A stretch of 20,288 nt of DNA from Puniceispirillum sp965657105 (lineage in GTDB: Bacteria; Pseudomonadota; Alphaproteobacteria; Puniceispirillales; Puniceispirillaceae): assembly GCF_965657105.1 (NCBI RefSeq), contig NZ_CBFHNB010000042.1, positions 1 to 20,288 on the forward strand, read 5' to 3'. The first letter of the stretch is position 1, and each line of letters starts with the position of its first letter. A program made the translations under genes and the position numbers. The notes beneath the pieces are model-generated. The model was given only the letters and a program-made list of their open reading frames with translations, did no database searches and was not told the DNA's origin. Shown here piece after piece: positions 14,430 to 20,288 of this stretch.

Positions 14430-15530
14430 GTGCGACTAAAGATTTTATTGTTAATTTCGGTGGGTGTCATTCTGGCAGCCTTTGCGCTTGGTTGGGTGTT
14501 TCTATCTGACGAAAATGTCACGGCGGTAGAGCCGCAAAGTGCGGAAGTGCTGGATATACCCAAACCAGATAAGACAGCGCCTGAAGAAGACAAGACCGCA
14601 ACGTCACAAGAGGCGGCTTCAGCATCTAGCGATGGTGAAGATCAAAAGACCGACGATACAGCAAATATGACTGACAATAAGGCAAGGCTGGAAATAGATA
14701 TAGCGCGGGTAAAGCCTGATGGCGCGGCTGTATTTGCGGGCAAGGCAACGCCAAATGCAAAAATCCGTGTGTTTGAACAAGACATTTTACTGGGTGAGAC
14801 GGTTGCTGATGAAAATGGTGAATGGGTCGTCGTGCTTGAGCGCCCACTGGCACCAGGTCAGCATCTGGTGATGATCGGCATGGAAACCGAAGATGGCCAG
14901 AGTGAGCTGGCGGATATAACGCTGGCTATTGAAATTGACGAAGCTGAGTCTGCGCAGCCGTTGGTGGCATTATTGCCGCAAACCGAAACTGATATGCCGA
15001 AATTGTTACAGGCACCTGAGGCTGAGACTGTGAAACAGGCTGAAGCCAGTAGTCCAGAAAATGATGCCGCCATGCCGATTGTTGCGCCACGATCTATTAT
15101 ATGGCTGGATCAAGAGCGGATTTCGATTGCGGGTATTTCACGCGGTGGCGTGCGTCTTTTGGTTAGCCTTGAGGATCAAAAATTTGCTGATATAGCCGTG
15201 CCAGTTCAGGCGGGTCAGGACAATCACGAATGGCAGGTATCTGGCGCCGTTGATATGAGCAAAGTTCGCTTTGAGATGATGTTCAATCTGCTTGACGAAA
15301 ACAGCCAATCGGTTGCTACCTACAGGTTACCCCTTGTCACCAGTGATCTTCAAAAAGGTCTGGATGGAAGCGATCTGGTAATTGTGCAATCGGGGGATGC
15401 TTTGTGGCGTATTGCCTATCGTCGTTATGGCGAGGGTATTCGTTATGTCGATATAGTGCGCCAGAATGCGGCAGCAATTAATGATCCAGATCTCATTTTC
15501 CCTAATCAGGTGTTTGCAGTTCCCGAATAA
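14430..15530 (+). CDS. Membrane-anchored Ig-like/LysM domain protein
   Basis: 366-residue envelope protein. The N-terminal hydrophobic segment (about 4-26, ILLLISVGVILAAFALGWVFL) is a signal anchor or uncleaved signal, followed by an acidic, Ser/Ala/Lys-rich linker (30-85). An Ig-like domain (about 88-170, with FAGKATPNAKIRVFE and VADENGEWVVVLE) comes next, then a second Glu/Ala-rich linker, a second beta-rich segment (about 220-310), and a C-terminal LysM domain (316-366, VIVQSGDALWRIAYRRYGEG to NDPDLIFPNQVFAVPE) expected to bind peptidoglycan. The start is GTG with only weak Shine-Dalgarno (TGGA). It is preferred because the next ATG would remove the membrane segment. Domain architecture is common in alphaproteobacteria; the exact role is unknown. 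Confidence 0.85.
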   Translation: MRLKILLLISVGVILAAFALGWVFLSDENVTAVEPQSAEVLDIPKPDKTAPEEDKTATSQEAASASSDGEDQKTDDTANMTDNKARLEIDIARVKPDGAAVFAGKATPNAKIRVFEQDILLGETVADENGEWVVVLERPLAPGQHLVMIGMETEDGQSELADITLAIEIDEAESAQPLVALLPQTETDMPKLLQAPEAETVKQAEASSPENDAAMPIVAPRSIIWLDQERISIAGISRGGVRLLVSLEDQKFADIAVPVQAGQDNHEWQVSGAVDMSKVRFEMMFNLLDENSQSVATYRLPLVTSDLQKGLDGSDLVIVQSGDALWRIAYRRYGEGIRYVDIVRQNAAAINDPDLIFPNQVFAVPE

Positions 15531-15632
15531 TTTATCGTGTATTTTGGGGCGTTCAAATCATATGATATCAAGGGCTGATGAATGGATGCGGCTGGGCTAT
15601 GCTAAACAGGCAAGGAGTAAATTGGCAAGGTG

Positions 15633-16424
15633 ATGATGGCTGACGACTCTACAACCGGATTGATGGCATCAGGCCGTGGCATCTTTGGCCGTATTGCTAG
15701 TGATGGATGGATATTCGTGGCTATGGCTGGAGGTGTGACTATCGTGCTCAGCCTGATTTATCTGCCACTAGGCACCTTTGCGCTGGGTCTTACATTGTGG
15801 TTTGCCCATATCATGCGGATGCCCCAACGCCAGCGTCCGGATAATGACGCAGCTATAATTGCCCCTGCTGACGGCGTGATTGTCGGTATTTCTGAGGCGC
15901 CTTATCCGTCGCCATCTTTGCCGCAAGATGATTTATCAAATACTACCGAAATGGGCCTACGTGTAACAATACGGACATCCCTGGCGGATATGCAGTGGCA
16001 ATGTAACCCTGTCAGTGGCCGCGTGCTAGATAATCTGCTAATCCCCGGGCAACGAAAACATCTTGGTGGCACCGATTGTTTTGCTTATAAGTCTGCCTTT
16101 GATAAGGATGTGCTGGCGGCAATCAGAGCAGGTAATGAACGTCGTGAAGTCCGGTTTTTATCGGATCAAAACAGGCATGTTACGCTTGTACAGCTGGCTA
16201 CAGCTAGCGCGCGCCAGCTTGTGTGTCGCTTGCCAGAAGGCAAGCATATCAAAGCAGGTGACAGTTTTGGCATGTCACATGTGGCAGGTCTGATTGATCT
16301 GTTTGTGCCGTCGGATCATGTTGCGGCTATCGCCATCGGGCAACATTGTGTGGCAGGCGAGACGATCCTGGCGCGGCCAGCGACAAAGGCGCAGACAAAA
16401 CCTGTTTCAAAAACTGATGTTTGA
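15633..16424 (+). CDS. Phosphatidylserine decarboxylase-like protein lacking catalytic residues
   Basis: 263-residue homologue of the short (archaeal-type) Psd family. A hydrophobic N-terminal part (about 27-58) precedes MRMPQRQRP (the FRDPxR region), APADGVIVGI (Asp80 retained), the segment ADMQWQCNPVSGRV, FGMSHVAGLIDLFVP and IAIGQHCVAGETILARP. In active enzymes the third segment reads DVHVNR and the fourth FGSRVD. Here the His is Gln121 (codon 15993-15995) and the cleavage Gly-Ser is Ala218-Gly219 (16284-16289), so no pyruvoyl group can form at that place. The protein is therefore predicted not to be a self-processing decarboxylase. GTG 15630, ATG 15633 and ATG 15636 are all possible starts. 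The stop overlaps the next gene by 8 nt, suggesting translational coupling. Confidence 0.82.
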   Translation: MMADDSTTGLMASGRGIFGRIASDGWIFVAMAGGVTIVLSLIYLPLGTFALGLTLWFAHIMRMPQRQRPDNDAAIIAPADGVIVGISEAPYPSPSLPQDDLSNTTEMGLRVTIRTSLADMQWQCNPVSGRVLDNLLIPGQRKHLGGTDCFAYKSAFDKDVLAAIRAGNERREVRFLSDQNRHVTLVQLATASARQLVCRLPEGKHIKAGDSFGMSHVAGLIDLFVPSDHVAAIAIGQHCVAGETILARPATKAQTKPVSKTDV

Positions 16425-17025
16425 CGCGAAGCTTCGTCCGGCTATTGATGCCATGCTCAAGCCCGTTGGCCAGCAACTTGTCAGATGGGGCATAACCGCA
16501 AATCAGGTGACTGTTTTTGGGGGACTCATGGGGCTGGCGGCGGCAGTCAGCATTGCATTCGATGCCTTGCTGATCGGGTTGGGCTTTATTCTGGTTAACC
16601 GGCTTGCTGATGGTCTTGATGGGGCTGTGGCGCGTGCGTCGAGCGCCAGTGATTTTGGTGGCTATCTGGATATTGTTTTTGATTTTATTTTCTATAGCTC
16701 GATTCCGTTTGCCTTTGTGCTGAACGATCCGGCAAATGGCTTGGCTGCATGTTTTCTGATTTTTAGCTTTATCGGTACGGCGACTAGCTTTCTGGGTTTT
16801 GCCATTATCGCTGCCAAGCGCGGCATATCGACAGATGCACGCGGTAAAAAGCAATTCTATCATCTTGGCGGCTTGACCGAAGGTGCCGAGACCATCATGC
16901 TTTTATGTCTGATGACATTAATGCCATCATATTTCACGATGTTGGCACTGGGTTTTGGCGTCTTATGCTGGATCACAACAGCGATGCGTATTGGAGATGC
17001 GTTCCGGATGTTGTCATCTGATTAG
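16417..17025 (+). CDS. CDP-alcohol phosphatidyltransferase family protein
   Basis: Integral membrane enzyme of 202 residues that transfers a phosphatidyl group from CDP-diacylglycerol to an alcohol. The family motif is intact: Asp65, Asp68-Gly69, Ala72-Arg73, Gly81, Asp85 and Asp89 (DGLDGAVAR, then DFGGYLDIVFD). The gap between AR and G is seven rather than eight residues. About five to six hydrophobic segments. The open frame runs back to 16294, but the conserved protein begins at ATG 16417, which overlaps the stop of the psd-like gene. Adjacent psd and pssA genes are a familiar pair, yet this protein looks more like the general COG0558 group than classical PssA, so the acceptor alcohol is not assigned. 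Confidence 0.87.
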   Translation: MFDAKLRPAIDAMLKPVGQQLVRWGITANQVTVFGGLMGLAAAVSIAFDALLIGLGFILVNRLADGLDGAVARASSASDFGGYLDIVFDFIFYSSIPFAFVLNDPANGLAACFLIFSFIGTATSFLGFAIIAAKRGISTDARGKKQFYHLGGLTEGAETIMLLCLMTLMPSYFTMLALGFGVLCWITTAMRIGDAFRMLSSD

Positions 17026-17054
17026 GCGCACAGATAGATAACAGGCGGTAGGCG

Positions 17055-19367
17055 ATGAAATTTGAAATAGGTCAAGGGCTGACGCGCATAGAAGATTATC
17101 GGCTTGTAACTGGCGCTGGGCTCTATACTGATGATATCAAGGCTGGCGAAGGGTTGCGCGTTGCCTTTTTGCGTGCGCCGTTTGCCCATGCAAAATTACT
17201 ATCGCTTGATGTCAGCGCCGCGGCAGACGCCCCCGGGGTGGTGTTGGTAGCTACACAAGCTGATCTTGATGCCGATAATGTTGGTGAAATTGCCTGTAAG
17301 AATGTCGTTGTGAATAGTGATGACAATCCGATGCCTATGGTTACCAAACCCCCAATGGTTAGGGATATTAACCGCTATGCGGGTGATATTGTGGCGATGG
17401 TTGTGGCGGATAGCCAGATTCATGCTGATGCTGCGCTTGATCTGATCGCGGTTGATTTTGACCCGCTAGATGCTGTCACCGATGTTTATGACGCGGTGAC
17501 AGAGGGTGCCCCCCAATTATATCCAGAATATCCGTCAAATATTGCATTTGATTGGCAAAAAGGCGATCCGGCCGCGACCAAGGATATGTTCGCCGCCGCA
17601 TCACAGGGGAAACAGAAAATCGTTGCAGTGGATGTTATTAACAGCCGTGTGATTGTCAATTCGGTTGAAACACGGCCCATAATCGCGGCACCTGGTGATG
17701 ATCCCGATACGCTTTTGATATGGTGCGGGACGCAAGGTGCGCGGTCTATTTCGACGCAGATTGCCGATGCGCTAAATTTGGACCATGATGCGGTTCGCGT
17801 TTTGACGCATGATGTTGGCGGTAGTTTTGGCTTCAAGATTTTTCTGCATCCAGAACAGGTGCTGGTCAGCTGGGCGGCGCGCAAGCTTGGTGGTTTGGTG
17901 CGCTGGCAACAGCCACGTTCCGATGGGTTTATCTCGGACATTCAAGGTCGGGATACGCGTACAAAGGCGCGTGCGGTGATTGATGATAGTGGGCGTATTC
18001 TGGCCTATGAAGCCGATGTGCATGCCAATATGGGCGCGTGGTTGTCTAATTTTTCAACGGCTATTCCCACAATTTCAGCCAATTCAGCTTTGACAGGCAC
18101 CTATGATATTCCGGTGGCAAGCTTGCGCGTACGCGGGGTCGTGACAAATACCCCCGCTATTGATGCCTATCGCGGTGCAGGACGCCCAGAGTTGATTTAC
18201 GCATTGGAAAGGCTGCTGGACCAGATCGCGTTTGAAACAGGTATCAGCCGCGTTGATGTAAGGCGACGTAATCTTATCAAGGCAGACCAGATGCCCTATC
18301 CCATGGCGGTTGGCATCACCATTGATAGTGGAGACATGCCAGCCTTGTTTGAAACCGCATTGCAGCGTGCCGATTGGGACGGGTTTGCCACCCGACGTGA
18401 GGCTGCGCGTACTAAGGGGCTGTATCGTGGTATCGGTCTTGGCATGTATCTTGAGAAAAGCGGTGATGGCAGTGATGGCGGTGTGCATATCAGCTTTGCC
18501 GCAAATGGGCATATGACGGTGTTGGCATCACAGCAATGTAATGGCCAGGGACACCGGATGACACTAACCCAAATTCTGTCTGACAAGCTGGGCTATGATG
18601 CTGAAAAAATCACTGTCCAGCAAGGTGACTCGGCGACCATGCCCGACGGCACCACAGGCGGGGCACGGATGACAGCATTGATTGGTTCGGCTGTTGCCGA
18701 GGCGTCAGCTAGCATTATCGAACTGGCGCGACCACAGGCGGCACAAACGCTGGATTGCACCTTGGATGATCTGGCTTTTGACGATGGCATCTTTGCCGAT
18801 AAAGCCAGTAACCGGTCAATCACGCTTGCAGATCTGGTCATCTCGCTTGCTGATGAAAAGACCCCGCATATGTTTGATATGCGCCAGCCTTATGCCAGTG
18901 ATGGCCCCAGCTACCCTTATGGTTGTCATATTGCCGAGGTAGAGATTGATCCAGCGACATACAAGGTAAAACTGGATCGATTTACCTGCGTCAATGATTT
19001 TGGTGTCGTTATCAATCCGGTCATGTTGGAAGGTCAGATACAAGGCGGCATCGTTCAGGGCATCGGCCAGGCGCTTTTTGAGCATGTTGTCTATGACGAT
19101 CAGGGACAACTTCTGGCTGGATCATTGATGGATTATACATTGCCGCGCGCAGACCATATTCCGATGCTCGATATCACCATGCGTAACACGCCGTGTCTGA
19201 ATAACGTTCTGGGAGTAAAGGGGGCAGGGCAATCTGGCGCAATTGGGGCACCGCATGCGGTCATTTCGGCGGTTTGTAATGCGCTATCGATACCCCATAT
19301 AGATATGCCCGCCACCCCGGCATCGATCTGGCAAGCGATGCAGGCACGAAATATTACAGCCGCATAA
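17055..19367 (+). CDS. CoxL-like (form II) molybdenum hydroxylase large subunit, catalytic Glu replaced by Gln
   Basis: 770-residue member of the xanthine dehydrogenase/aerobic CO dehydrogenase large-subunit family, which binds molybdopterin cytosine dinucleotide. N-terminal a/b hammerhead domain (1-140, RIEDYRLVTGAGLYTDD, FLRAPFAHAKLLSLD), then the molybdenum-binding part with DVGGSFGFK (253-261), AYRGAGRPE (371-379, the form II active-site loop; true CO dehydrogenase form I has AYxCSFR), and NGQGHRMT. Near the C-terminus the motif usually written GVKGxGEaG reads GVKGAGQSGAIGAP: Gln726 (codon CAA 19230-19232) stands where the general-base Glu is expected. No small (2Fe-2S) or medium (FAD) subunit gene is adjacent. 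Start ATG 17055 has AGGCGG six bases upstream. The gene is 29 nt after the phosphatidyltransferase and 29 nt before msrB. Substrate unknown. Confidence 0.9.
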   Translation: MKFEIGQGLTRIEDYRLVTGAGLYTDDIKAGEGLRVAFLRAPFAHAKLLSLDVSAAADAPGVVLVATQADLDADNVGEIACKNVVVNSDDNPMPMVTKPPMVRDINRYAGDIVAMVVADSQIHADAALDLIAVDFDPLDAVTDVYDAVTEGAPQLYPEYPSNIAFDWQKGDPAATKDMFAAASQGKQKIVAVDVINSRVIVNSVETRPIIAAPGDDPDTLLIWCGTQGARSISTQIADALNLDHDAVRVLTHDVGGSFGFKIFLHPEQVLVSWAARKLGGLVRWQQPRSDGFISDIQGRDTRTKARAVIDDSGRILAYEADVHANMGAWLSNFSTAIPTISANSALTGTYDIPVASLRVRGVVTNTPAIDAYRGAGRPELIYALERLLDQIAFETGISRVDVRRRNLIKADQMPYPMAVGITIDSGDMPALFETALQRADWDGFATRREAARTKGLYRGIGLGMYLEKSGDGSDGGVHISFAANGHMTVLASQQCNGQGHRMTLTQILSDKLGYDAEKITVQQGDSATMPDGTTGGARMTALIGSAVAEASASIIELARPQAAQTLDCTLDDLAFDDGIFADKASNRSITLADLVISLADEKTPHMFDMRQPYASDGPSYPYGCHIAEVEIDPATYKVKLDRFTCVNDFGVVINPVMLEGQIQGGIVQGIGQALFEHVVYDDQGQLLAGSLMDYTLPRADHIPMLDITMRNTPCLNNVLGVKGAGQSGAIGAPHAVISAVCNALSIPHIDMPATPASIWQAMQARNITAA

Positions 19368-19396
19368 TATGCTAAGCAATTTAATGGGAGAAATTT

Positions 19397-19807
19397 ATGT
19401 CTGACAAAATCATCAAAACGGATGCCGAGTGGCGCGATATGCTGACCGAAGAACAATATCAGGTAACACGCGAACATGGTACTGAGCGCGCGTTTACCGG
19501 GGCACTATGCGATAATCATGCAGATGGCACTTATCAATGTATTTGCTGTGGGGCGGATCTGTTTGATAGCGCCACGAAATTCGAGTCAGGTAGCGGCTGG
19601 CCAAGCTTTTACCAACCTGTCGAAAATGGGGCAGTTGGTGAGACCGAGGATCGTAGTTTCCTTATGCGGCGCACCGAAGTGCATTGTAATCGCTGTGATG
19701 CGCATCTTGGCCATGTATTTCCCGATGGGCCACAACCAACAGGCTTGCGCTATTGTATCAATTCGGCATCGCTGGATTTTGTCGATAAAGACACAGAGGG
19801 TGAATAG
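19397..19807 (+). CDS. msrB: Peptide-methionine (R)-S-oxide reductase
   Basis: Repairs oxidised methionine (R epimer) in proteins. 136 residues, the normal single-domain length. Zinc site C48-x2-C51 and C97-x2-C100, the conserved GSGWPSFYQP (65-74), RRTEVHCNRC and HLGHVFPDGP, and the catalytic Cys120 in RYCINSASLDF. Start ATG 19397 has GGGAG six bases upstream. It is the last gene of the plus-strand run. A highly structured segment follows its stop. Confidence 0.97.
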   Translation: MSDKIIKTDAEWRDMLTEEQYQVTREHGTERAFTGALCDNHADGTYQCICCGADLFDSATKFESGSGWPSFYQPVENGAVGETEDRSFLMRRTEVHCNRCDAHLGHVFPDGPQPTGLRYCINSASLDFVDKDTEGE

Positions 19808-19830
19808 CTATATGCGGGGATTGGAAAGCG

Positions 19831-19931
19831 AACTCGCACCAGCGTAACGTTGTTACGCCTTCGCCGGGGGAGAAACGGCGGTGCGAGTTGCATTGTCTTT
19901 AGCCCTAACGGAGGGGAACACGGCTAAAGAC
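19831..19931 (+). ncRNA. Candidate structured RNA element (three-way junction plus long hairpin)
   Basis: Domain 1: AACTCGCACC (19831-19840) pairs perfectly with GGTGCGAGTT (19880-19889). It encloses the hairpin GCGTAAC/GTTACGC (19842-19858, loop GTT) and the hairpin GCCG/CGGC (19863-19879, purine-rich loop GGGGAGAAA), forming a three-way junction. Domain 2: GTCTTTAGCC (19895-19904) pairs perfectly with GGCTAAAGAC (19922-19931) around a 17-base loop with AACGGAGGGGAACAC. Both purine-rich loops lie on the plus strand. No T-run follows. It lies between convergent msrB and the EF-hand gene. It could be a small RNA, a 3'-UTR structure, or a palindromic repeat element; I do not recognise a known family. 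Confidence 0.5.
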
Positions 19932-19976
19932 GTGGTTGGTCTTGGGGCAGGCTTGTGGCTATGCGATAAATTGCCT

Positions 19977-20288
19977 TTAGCTTGCCGACATATCATGACC
20001 ATGCGAACCGTCACGCTTGTGCTTGTCACGATGTTTGTGTTGATGACGCCGTGGCAATTCATCTGGCTGCAACAACCCATCAGCATTCGCATCCAGCTTT
20101 TCGAACATAGCTGTCATCTTGGCGTTATATTCTGCCGGTGCAATCATGCCGTCCTTGTTGGTGTCGATTATATCGAACCGGCTTTGCTGGCGCGCTAACA
20201 TCTCATCGCGGCTGATCATGCCGTCATTATTCACATCGATTTTTTTGGCAGAAAACATGCCGTCATGACGGACTTTGCCAAACCCACG
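19977..20288 (-). CDS. EF-hand calcium-binding protein, 5' end cut by window edge
   Basis: The open frame runs off the right edge, so the visible 103 residues are the C-terminal part; an ATG at 20258 exists but is probably internal. Three canonical 12-residue EF-hand loops are seen: DVNNDGMISRDE, DTNKDGMIAPAE and DANADGLLQPDE, each with D/N at positions 1, 3, 5, Gly at 6 and Glu at 12. The tail after the last hand is rich in His and Lys (HQHKHRDKHKRDGSHGH), a possible metal-binding stretch. Proteins of this type are often periplasmic, but the N-terminus that would show a signal peptide is missing. It is convergent with msrB. Confidence 0.88.
   Translation of the reverse strand, partial: RGFGKVRHDGMFSAKKIDVNNDGMISRDEMLARQQSRFDIIDTNKDGMIAPAEYNAKMTAMFEKLDANADGLLQPDELPRRHQHKHRDKHKRDGSHGHDMSAS

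Noticed and set aside
16294..16416. Upstream extension of the phosphatidyltransferase frame (41 residues)
   Set aside because: It overlaps the conserved C-terminal Psd motif in another frame and is Arg-rich with no family similarity; ATG 16417 fits the family start.
16327..16863. 178-residue minus-strand open frame opposite the phosphatidyltransferase
   Set aside because: Shadow frame of a hydrophobic membrane protein; no motif and no ribosome binding site.
17055..19367. Bona fide aerobic CO dehydrogenase large subunit
   Set aside because: The active-site loop is AYRGAGR (form II), not AYxCSFR (form I), and coxM/coxS are absent, so CO oxidation is not supported.
19881..20198. Plus-strand 105-residue frame opposite the EF-hand gene
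   Set aside because: It covers the antisense of three intact EF-hand loops and part of the structured element; no motif.

Overview
The window reads as a contiguous chromosomal piece of a marine-type alphaproteobacterium, possibly SAR116/Puniceispirillum-like (inference). It carries a C4-pathway 5-aminolevulinate synthase, a CtrA-family regulator, a single-cysteine DksA, DUF3553, a eukaryotic-type NADP isocitrate dehydrogenase, the order recA-alaS-icd, and alphaproteobacterial (GTTC-N7-GTTC-like) LexA sites at recA. Base composition and codon use look uniform. I found no rRNA, tRNA, CRISPR array or insertion sequence.

Positions 1-6051, all minus strand. The 3'-truncated hemA sits at the left edge. 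Upstream of it is a two-subunit NAD-dependent formate dehydrogenase: a NuoE-NuoF fusion beta subunit followed by a molybdenum/tungsten alpha subunit. A small DUF3553 gene lies just ahead of the beta subunit and is probably co-transcribed. Positions 6052-9302 hold ctrA (minus), then divergently dksA and recA (plus), with recognisable sigma70 promoters and SOS boxes. Positions 9303-13585 hold a strong recA terminator, alaS (plus), a shared bidirectional terminator, and icd (minus). Positions 13586-14429 hold a LOG-family nucleotide phosphoribohydrolase gene (minus).

Positions 14430-19807 are plus strand. A membrane-anchored Ig-like/LysM protein comes first. It is followed by a tightly packed four-gene run: a phosphatidylserine decarboxylase homologue that has lost its catalytic His and its pyruvoyl Ser, a CDP-alcohol phosphatidyltransferase overlapping it by 8 nt, an orphan CoxL-like molybdenum hydroxylase large subunit with Gln at the catalytic Glu position, and msrB. 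The right edge is a partial EF-hand protein on the minus strand.

The most interesting unexplained signals are three. (1) A compact, highly structured element between msrB and the EF-hand gene (19831-19931) has two 10-bp perfect stems and a repeated purine-rich loop motif. (2) The psd-like gene and its phosphatidyltransferase partner look like a diverged phospholipid module. (3) The CoxL-like protein carries a Glu-to-Gln change and has no small or medium subunit beside it. Smaller signals include a sigma70 promoter lying directly on the alaS start codon, paired LexA-like boxes at recA, a multi-hairpin hemA leader, and several short tandem repeats.
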